Shown in pieces: positions 56,747 through 64,000 of a stretch of DNA of 64,000 nt (positions are counted from its first letter, which is position 1; every line of letters starts with the position of its first letter). Under the pieces are notes generated by a model, which saw nothing but the letters and a program-made list of their open reading frames with translations, searched no databases and had not been told where the DNA came from. This DNA is from Portulaca oleracea (lineage: Eukaryota; Streptophyta; Magnoliopsida; Caryophyllales; Portulacaceae), in NCBI GenBank assembly GCA_029582165.1, contig CM055877.1, positions 36,476,749 through 36,540,748 on the forward strand, in the 5' to 3' direction. The position numbers and the translations under genes were made by a program.

Positions 56747-57890
56747 CAGGGGCGGATCTGGCATGTTTCCAGTGGAGTCAAGCGACTCCACTAGAATTTT
56801 GAAAAAAACAATATGATTTTAGAAGAAAAAAAATAGTATATGTGTATATATAGAGATTCTGGGCATAAATAGTCGTTTGTTGAAGACTAGCTGAGTGGCA
56901 TGCGTACTTCTCTTCTAACAATGAGGCACAGGTTCGATTCTTGCTATGTGCAGATGGTAGATTTTTTTAACATCGAATGCTTCCCTATTACCAAGACGCG
57001 AGTTCGAATCCTAGTAGCATCTAACTCTATGGTTGCCTACTTGCCTTATTTAATCTATTTACGAACTTCCCTCCCCACAAGTTATGTGGTATTCCATGGT
57101 AAGTATAATTTTAGTATTGAAATATATCAATTTTTTATGTAGTAAATTTTTGTGAAAATTTGAAAATTTTGCAAAATATCGATGAACTTTTAATAATATT
57201 AAAAAATTTATAGTGAATTTTATAATCAATATTGATTAATTTTTAAAAACAATTTGATATGAGTGGTATATCTAGGTAGGTATATCATGGTAGACCATAT
57301 CACGATTGATCCCCGAGCCTACCAACTAAAAAGTCAGAGAACTCGCCGCCATCGACGCCCAACGGCAACCGCCTCTGTGCGTCCTTTGTAGCCTCCAATC
57401 ACAGTCTACGGTTGGTCTGTTGCCAGTCTCTGTCTTTCGGTCCATCTCTTTATATCCACTATCTTAACTCAACCTCTTGTGATTTATTATTTTAAATTAC
57501 TCTCTAAGTTCTAAGTTTCTATTATCATACGATTCTACTATAATCCATTCTCAACTCTTGTGACACTCTAGTATTTTCTCAATTTTCTTGTGGCTAAATT
57601 AGGGTTTTAATTTATTTATTTGTTAAATGAGTAATAACAAATTAGGAGTACCTATTCATGAATTGAATTGTGTAAATGTTGTGAAAATAGAATTTACTAA
57701 TTCGATGCATAACTTACTATGTTTCTATTTGACTTCGGAGATCGTCAATTATTAAAATTTTGAATATCTACTTGCTAGTTAATTGAATTATGAATGACTA
57801 ATTTTTCAACTTACTTTAGGAGTTAAATTTTAATTTTTTTTAACAAATTGTTATTGACTCCACTGACTCTAAATCCTGGATCCGCCACTG
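56747..57890. mobile_element. Non-autonomous hAT element with perfect 8-bp TSD
   Basis: The 1144-bp element has ends CAGGGGCGGATC and, inverted, CAGTGGCGGATCC. ACGACCAG is duplicated at 56739-56746 and 57891-57898. GTGGAGTC occurs in both subterminal regions. An 8-bp TSD and CAG-type TIR fit hAT. No transposase is visible. The centre (about 57320-57480) is GC-richer and reads like a captured promoter or leader, but I cannot identify a source gene. Confidence 0.88.
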
Positions 57891-58299
57891 ACGACCAGCC
57901 CAATGATTGCGTGAAGCCCAAGAACCAATTGTAAGTCACGTTGCTTGCCAAACAACAATAATCTCGACCCATCTTCACACGTTAGCATCATCACAATCAA
58001 ATCATGATCCTCAAAGCTTGATCATACCTTAACAGCAGCAACTCAACGCAGAATCACCTTCTGTCAATTCACGCCCAAGTAGCAACAACTCGTGCATCCT
58101 CAACAATGACAACTTCACGTCTCGACTCCATCACAAACGCTGGTGGCGCTGCTTCAACCCTCAACAGCGTTTTTCACTAAGCATTGATCGCACAACAACG
58201 TCAACAAAACGCTGGCAGTGCCGATGGCAGTGGGTTCATGGCGCGAAACACTGGCAACGTTTTGCCCCCGTTGGCCGCGTTTTCCGTCTCCGTCTTGTT

Positions 58300-58306
58300 T
58301 ATAAAA
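58300..58306 (+). promoter_or_regulatory. TATA box of Athila-2 5' LTR
   Basis: TATAAAA in TTGTTTATAAAATATG, directly after the GC-rich dyad-like cluster. Confidence 0.55.
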
Positions 58307-59286
58307 TATGTTCGCCGCATTATCTACGTGTAACATTAGTTTAGAGTTTCCGTTGTTAATTCTCTCCTTTGGGAGAGAATAAAATCCCTTCCTCCCTGTT
58401 ATTAATCATCGAACGTTTTAGTATTGATTTTATTTTCCTAGTTCTCTCCCTTCGGGAGGCGGTTCTAGTAGTTTAGGAACAAAAGAGGAGGAGAAGGAGA
58501 TCGACTCGAGTGACAGGATGAGATCGAATTCGACGACTTGGACGTTTGGTTATTTCTTTACTTTCTTTATGTTTTGTTATTCAGTTTTTATCGCGTTCTT
58601 AGTTTTTATTCTGAGTAGCTAAATTCCTTTGTTTGGGGGATAAACTCGATATCTATTGATTGAATTTGAATACAGTCTCAGTGTTAGGTTATCTTTTTAT
58701 TCGTTTAATCTGCGTGTATTGTATGTCATGGTAGTTTGGCAATAGAATGACAGTTTGAGTCTTTACCTGGTTTTAGATTCTTGACAACACAACGACAGTT
58801 TGAGTCTTGAATTGGAATGCGTAGATTGAATAGGTTTAGAAAATAGTTAGACATAATGATTCTTGCATAGGGTCAATTTATAATCAGTTTTATCTTTGAT
58901 TAAATTAAATAGTTAGAAATAATATTTAGTTTAATCATTGTAACTCACCTAGGATCGAAAGATCGAAGTGATAAGGCCTAAAAAGATTATAGACGCCGAA
59001 TTATCTTGTTACCTACGCCGGGATTTTTGATAATTTGATTGATTGACTAGAGTGGACTCCCCTGAACACCTTTAATCACTTGGTTAAATCCTTTAATTAC
59101 CTGATTTCTTAGTTAATTATCTGAACCGTTACCACAACCTTTTGATTGACCTAGCATCCTTTGTAGTGAACTAGTTTAGTGCGTAGTTGAAGACGAGTCC
59201 CTGAGAGAGAACGATATTTTATTACTACACAAAACCGTACACTTGCGGTACACAAACACCTATACGTTTTAGGTCTGTCATGTTTT

Positions 59287-59304
59287 TGGCGCCGTTGTCG
59301 GGGA
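59287..59304 (+). other. Athila-2 primer binding site (tRNA-Asp type)
   Basis: TGGCGCCGTTGTCGGGGA starts six bases after the LTR end. It matches the tRNA-Asp 3' complement with one C-to-T difference. Confidence 0.8.
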
Positions 59305-59421
59305 CTTGTTTCCCCAACTGCCATTAGACGAACGCACTCTGGTTGACTAGGTTTTTATTGCTTTTTCTTTAAACCCTAAAAATCAAATAAAAATTAAAAG
59401 TTTTTAAAATCTATAAAAAAT

Positions 59422-60303
59422 ATGGCACCTTTTTATTTTCCTCAAGATGAACGTGAATTATTTTGGCGTTATTTTGAGCGCTTATCTGCTTTTCTTGTTT
59501 CACGTGATATCATGTTAGGAAAACCTGAGATTTCTTGATATTGTTTTTGAAGGTGTGAATTTAGAGACCCGTAGTCATTTAGATTATTTGGGTTTTTGTG
59601 ATAATCTGTTGAAGAAGCGTGGGAATTACTTGAGTGGCTTGCACGTGATACGTTGAATTTTGAAAATCCTAATTGTGCATCCGAGTACCTTAATCCTTGT
59701 GTATCTCATGCTAGTTCCTATATCCAACCTCGTAATTTAGTTACTTGTTCTTTATGTCAGTCTTCTGAACATGATGATTCTACCGGCCCTGGTGTTGCTA
59801 GACTTGAATCTTTAATGCAAAGGTGTGACTTGTTGCATGATATTAACCATACTTCTAATTTTTCTGATTTTAATGATGGAATATGTGACGATAACATGTC
59901 CCCCTCCCCTTTAGAAGTCAATTTAGATGATTAATCTTATCCTAGTTTACCTGAAAACACTTATGATGGTGTTTCAGATTTGCATGATAATCCCTTACCT
60001 TTTTCTCAGTCGACGGGGTTTGAGGTAAGTGAACCTTTTAGGTTAGACACTAAGTATGAAGAAGATTTTAATCATGATTCTGTTGATATTAATAATAAGG
60101 AACCTAGCGAGAAAATTAATATTGATTTGAATTGTTCAAACAATGATCCTGATAATATTGTACTCCTTGATTTTAATGATTTATTCCATGCTTCTATTTC
60201 CTTTTCATTGCCTTCAGTTTTTCCAAAAGACTTTGAGGAACCTATGCCTAATGAAACGACCTTTGATGTTCGAATTAATGTTTTTGATGGGGTTAAATAC
60301 CGG
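59422..60303 (+). pseudogene. Athila-2 gag-like ORF, broken
   Basis: Reading starts MAPFYFPQDERELFWRYFE at 59422, soon meets a stop and frameshifts. It then follows a frame through 59653-59934 containing EAWELLEWLARDTLNFENP and a zinc-knuckle remnant (CSLCQSSEHDDSTG, with the last Cys replaced by Gly). After a TAA at 59932 it continues in the same frame to 60303 with very acidic, Asn/Asp-rich sequence. It is a nucleocapsid-type gene in decay. Compared with Athila-1 gag only the knuckle region is clearly shared. Confidence 0.6.
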
Positions 60304-60814
60304 TGAAACTGACAATGTTATTCATGAGTCGTCCTTAGTTAAATTTAGAGGTTGTGACCCCTCCATTGATCCATATTGGGTATACCTAGAGCACATCATT
60401 CCTAGAAAATTCTTGTGGACAACATATATTGAATCTTTTGATTTTTCTAGTGAATTTGATTTATTATTGAGAGCGTTACTAATGTTTTATGTTATAAGTT
60501 TTCAGTTGCTCTCTTATCTACTAGCTTGCAAACCGCATGAAGAGAAGTTTGACAAGCTACTAAGGGCGTTGACGGCATCCGGAACGGAAACCCCGATCTT
60601 AATGCCTTCACTAAGTTTATTTTAATTTTCGAGTTCCTAATTTCTCTTTGATTTTTTTTTCTTATTATTATCCCTTTAATAATTAGATTACCAATATTTT
60701 GTGTAGGCGGATTTAATTCTTGAATGAAGAGACGGAGGAAGAGAAAATAATTATGCTGAAGTAAAGACGCCAAAGCTGTCCCAAAAAAAAAAAATTGCTA
60801 CGAATAATGCCAGG
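60304..60814 (+). other. Post-gag region of Athila-2, no protease or pol
   Basis: Partial frames continue (60143-60625 overlaps) and include FDKLLRALT, also present in the reversed fragment at 55018-55365. No DTGS, RT or integrase motif is seen. Confidence 0.5.
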
Positions 60815-61170
60815 TACAAAAACGTTGGCAGTGCCTCCTGGAGCGCTGGCCGCGTCATTCACAGAAGAGAAAAATTTGCGGCCAAGACAAGACGCTAGCA
60901 GCGCCTAAAAAACGCTGGCGGCGCCTTCCCTGTTCTTGATTTTATTCCCGATTCCTTTTCCTCTCAGTAAAAATTCTGAAGTATCTAAATTTTCAAATTC
61001 TTTTTCCTTCTTTTTCTTTTAACCCTTTTATTTATTTTTCTTTAACTTCCCCGACCTCTTTATTAACTACCTTTCTCCCAGACTCCAACCTAAATAATTT
61101 CTCAATCTGAAAATTTCCAAATTTCTTTTACCTGCAATCTCTACCCTACTTGTGTTCAAGAAACTTCGAG
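60815..61170 (+). promoter_or_regulatory. Internal dyad-type cluster and leader of Athila-2
   Basis: CGTTGGCAG, CGCTGGCCGCG, CGCTAGCAGCG and CGCTGGCGGCG lie within 60828-60930, followed by a pyrimidine-rich leader and a donor-like GAG|GTACGA at 61170. This matches the arrangement at 9718-10062 in Athila-1, although the ORF it would serve is missing here. Confidence 0.45.
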
Positions 61171-61592
61171 GTACGATTCTTATTTACTTCTTCAACTTTA
61201 TTGTTACCTGCTAGTATTTGTGGTGTGTTTTTGCATATTTCATACTTGGATATGTTACCCTCTTCACCATGTTCATGCTCATAGTTTGGTGCACCTTGCT
61301 TGAGTAGTTTTTGATACTAGCTAGTTTATTTAGGTTGTTTAATTTGAAAATTTGATGCCTTTGTCATTTTCATACATGCTTTAGAGTTGGATTTGTTGAG
61401 TATCTATTTTGGAAACATGTGAACTTGGTTAAACTCTGTTCTTTAGTAGTTAAGGTTGAAATCTTGAATCTTGAATGATAGTTAAGTAATGTGCAAGTGT
61501 GGGGGAGTCCAATAGGTTTCAAGTATGTTATAAGTTTGTTATGAATTAGTTATACATTGTTAACAACCTTTCCCCTTTTACCTATGTCGTTT

Positions 61593-61632
61593 GCATTGAG
61601 GACAATGCATGCTACGTTTAAGCATGGGAGGT
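61593..61632 (+). promoter_or_regulatory. Post-ORF hairpin and decayed G tract of Athila-2
   Basis: GCATTG/CAATGC around AGGA (61593-61608) is identical to the hairpin of Athila-1 at 11897-11912. AAGCATGGGAGG follows. The module is kept although the ORF is gone. Confidence 0.6.
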
Positions 61633-63163
61633 GTATATACTATTTTTCTTTATTTTCGTATTTCGCTTTCAAATTTTTCTTGTCTTAGTTTATTTTTTTT
61701 TGTTTTGTGAGTTTTAGTTGATTTATTTTTCTTTTATTTTTAGTCTTTATGTTTTTAGTATGCTTTGTTAGAGTTTTTCTTTCTAGTTTTTAGATTAGGT
61801 AAACCTGCATTCACCTAGGTTGCATTAGTTAGATCATATTAAATTTTCTTTTCTTTTCTTTCTTTTCCTTTTAGTTTTTCTCTTTTCTTTCCTTTTAGTT
61901 TTTCTTTTCCTAGTTTTGCATCCACCACTATTAGAAAAATCCAAAAAAAATCAGAAAATTAGATAAGACCAAAAATATATAGGATTAGGATTAACCTGTC
62001 CAAAACACCTTCGGTGATGATTTGTAAACCAATTAGACTTTCAGTTTTTCTTGCTTCACCTTGAAAAGTTTGGTTGAGAACTTTAAAGTTTTTGAAACCG
62101 TTTTCATCAAATATTCTGATTTTGAGTCAAGTTATGAAATGTGTGTTTAATTGCTTTGACTATCTTAGTAAGTGTAAATATGCATGCCGCAAATCTTTGG
62201 GCTAGGTTTAGTTGATTGAGCCATATATCGTGAGTACACATAGCCTAAAATTATGGATTGATCACTTTTATCAATTCTTTTATTCCTTGAGAGACTCCAC
62301 CATTAGTTGCACTTCTAGAACTTGTTTTGCATCTTGTTTGATATTGCATCTTTGCATTGCATATTGTGACAAAATGATTGAGGCATTCATTTCTTTATTA
62401 ATTAAACTACATAGCCAAACAACCTCCCTAAAGATATTATTACTGTTTTTTTAGCCCCGCCTAGCCTTTCATTACCTTTCTTTTTGTGATGAAACCCTGA
62501 CAATACAAGCCTTGGCCCTTATTAATTCCTACCCTTTGCCTTGCTTGGATGTTGTGAGAGTTCATTGTTTCGGGAACTAAAATTGGTTTGGTGTTGCTAT
62601 GAATGGAATTGAGATGTTAGGGTGTGAATTTTAATTTTGATTGAATTGGGACAAATTACATATCCCAAATAATTTTGAATTAGCCAATTGGTTATGATGT
62701 TCTTTTGATATGAGGTCAAAGCTATACTTTTATATTTCTTCTCCCTTGATCACCCAACAAAAATAGAAGTAGAAAAATAGAAAAAAATGAAAAAAAAGAA
62801 TTCAAAACAAAACGGTGATTAAGGAGATTTATTTTAGATTTGTGAAAGCTTTTGACCTGGTTGTAAAGTTAGATGGGGTAATTGATATCAATGAGGGAGA
62901 AAAGTGAGTTCCTTGCACAAATTTAGCAAGAAGGTGAGATTGGGAGCAGTTCTTTATTGGAAATCAATCCAAGCATGACTCTTTAAACTCCTCATATCCA
63001 AATATTACCACTCCTTTCTCCTAACCTAAGCCTCATTACAACCCTAAAAGTCCTCTTGATTGTCACTTGTGTATTTGCATATAAGTAGTGGAGAACGAGA
63101 TTCTTACCAAGCTTATGGTAGGTTGTTTCTTTTGGTCTGAGTATGAGAAAACCCACACACACC

Positions 63164-63197
<34 letters not shown>

Positions 63198-63586
63198 CAT
63201 TCAAATTTGAGTGTTTGAGCGTTCAATTTTTATCCTAAAGTGAGGTTTGCCCTTTTGACTGGCCTACGTCCATAACCAACCGTGAATATTTGCATTAATT
63301 TTAAGACTGTTGGCTGTTTTTCGCATTTGACATACTTGTTCTCTTTTCTTTGATTTCGAAAATTTCATCCTATCTATTTTACAACACCTTTGTTCTCTCC
63401 CTAATTAATCTTGATGTTGCCAGATGGATTGATATGTCTTATTTGGTTAGCCTGAGAAGGTGTTTAATTGTTTTTGTAACCCTAACACTAACGCTAACTG
63501 TCATTGTTTATTTTTCCTTTTTATTTCTTGAGTCTTTTCCTTTTTAGTTTGAATCTTTCTTCTATCCCTAATGTTCTAAATTCAGA
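61633..63586 (+). other. Athila-2 3' UTR
   Basis: Non-coding. The block 62210-62830 is conserved with Athila-1 and the fragment at 24371-25017. A microsatellite (AC)n(AT)n at 63150-63198 occupies the place of a short CCCACATATATT in Athila-1. Confidence 0.7.
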
Positions 63587-63625
63587 CTTGCTTGAGGACA
63601 AGCAAGAGCTAAGCATGGGGGGATT
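63587..63625 (+). other. Athila-2 hairpin and polypurine tract
   Basis: CTTGCTTG/CAAGCAAG around AGGA (63587-63606) is a perfect 8-bp stem, then AGCTAAGCATGGGGGGATT runs to the LTR start at 63626. Confidence 0.8.
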
Positions 63626-64000
63626 TGATAACTGATTTTTATATAGATATTTGTAGGTATTTAACTTGTATATTTTATCCGATTTTCTAATATATTATAG
63701 TCTTTTTATATCAAATTCTGTAATATTCTTCACTTGGTCGGGAATTAGTTTGTTTTGCAGATTTTATTGAAATTCCCCTAAAATCTAAGAAAAATGTGGA
63801 AAAAGAGAAGAAATAATAACAAAATTTGAAGATAAGAAATTAAAGAGTGAGAATTGGAATTTAGAGTGAAGGAAAGAATAAGAAAATAGGAAGAGGAATT
63901 GGAATAAAAAGAAGAAGTGAAGGAGCTGGCCCAATAGCAAGTTCTTAGGCCCATCCCAGCTCAGCAACAAAACAACACCTCCATGCATTCACGAGCAACA
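63626..64000 (+). repeat. Athila-2 3' LTR, left part
   Basis: It starts TGATAACTGATTTTTATATAG and parallels 56154 onward. It is cut off by the window edge, so the TSD cannot be checked. Confidence 0.85.

Larger units (their letters stand above)
56154..59280 (+). repeat. Athila-2 5' LTR with nested hAT element
   Basis: The outer parts match the start of the 3' LTR (63626-64000), for example TTTATCCGATTTTCTAATAT. The dyad-type GC-rich words CGCTGGC and GGCCGCG are at 58138-58285, and TATA box TATAAAATA follows at 58300. The TGGTTTTAGATTC and GAACGACAATTTGAG-like parts of U5 match the Athila-1 LTR. Confidence 0.85.
56154..64000 (+). mobile_element. Athila-2: second Athila-type element, 3' LTR cut by window end
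   Basis: The 5' LTR starts TGATAATTG at 56154 and ends GGTCTGTCA at 59280. It is 3127 bp including a nested hAT element, 1975 bp without it. A tRNA-Asp-type primer site, broken gag, a second leader, a 3' UTR and a PPT follow, and the 3' LTR begins at 63626. There is no protease, RT, RNase H, integrase or Athila ORF, so it has lost more than Athila-1. The two share leader, 3' UTR and hairpin modules but differ much in sequence. Confidence 0.85.

Overview
The window looks like a retrotransposon-dominated stretch of a flowering-plant nuclear genome, probably a eudicot. I see no convincing host gene, tRNA, rRNA or CRISPR array. The plant signature is direct: LTR retrotransposons of Athila, Tat/Ogre-like, chromovirus-like and Copia type with tRNA-complementary primer binding sites, a plant L1-type LINE, and small DNA transposons (CACTA, Mutator-like, hAT, PIF/Harbinger, Helitron) with textbook target-site duplications. 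Almost every coding remnant is broken by stops or frameshifts. No species name can be supported.

Layout, left to right. 1-1550: 3' end and LTR of a Tat-like element, cut by a CACTA terminus at 1551. 1966-3770: AT-rich DNA without genes. 3771-5770: partial Tat/Ogre-like LTR carrying a Mutator-like MITE, then a primer binding site and 5' leader. 5771-15436: a full-length Athila-type element (Athila-1) with gag, protease and an Athila ORF but no reverse transcriptase, RNase H or integrase. 15437-20611: a young tandem array made from the Athila LTR tail plus flanking DNA, with alternating monomers of about 1088 and 331 bp. 20612-23215: minus-strand Tat/Ogre-like LTR and its tandem-repeat-rich 3' UTR. 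23216-29606: Athila 3'-UTR fragment, LTR pieces and a plus-strand Tat/Ogre-like 3' UTR with five tandem arrays ending in PPT and LTR. 30552-34548: Copia mini-element with only 402 bp between its LTRs; its right LTR hosts a solo Tat-type LTR with a perfect TSD. 34549-39560: AT-rich minisatellite, LTR-like promoter region and a decayed minus-strand Ty3/gypsy pol. 40283-43613: compound microsatellite, a long-TIR MITE and a 5'-truncated LINE. 44285-45586: a Harbinger/Tourist-like MITE carrying about 800 bp of CT repeat. 47423-51378: an intact minus-strand gag-only LTR element (TR-GAG type) with perfect TSD. 52000-54650: Helitron-like tandem array with a Helitron-type 3' terminus. 54930-56153: CACTA-like end and a reversed gag-like fragment. 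56154-64000: a second Athila-type element (Athila-2) with a nested hAT element in its 5' LTR, running off the window.

How the parts work together: most elements here are non-autonomous, carrying gag and protease or no protein at all, and would depend on enzymes from relatives elsewhere. Nesting gives a relative chronology, for example Copia element, then solo Tat LTR inside it.

The most unusual signal is not a gene. LTRs of several families carry clusters of GC-rich dyads (inverted repeats with a fixed 4-5 nt spacer), mostly just upstream of the TATA box. The dyad sequence differs between families, and between copies both arms change together. In Athila-1 the same dyad type recurs inside the element, upstream of a leader and apparent intron that ends exactly at the start codon of the Athila ORF. 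A hairpin-plus-polypurine module occurs both after that ORF and at the true PPT. Together these suggest a separately expressed second gene cassette built from LTR-like parts.
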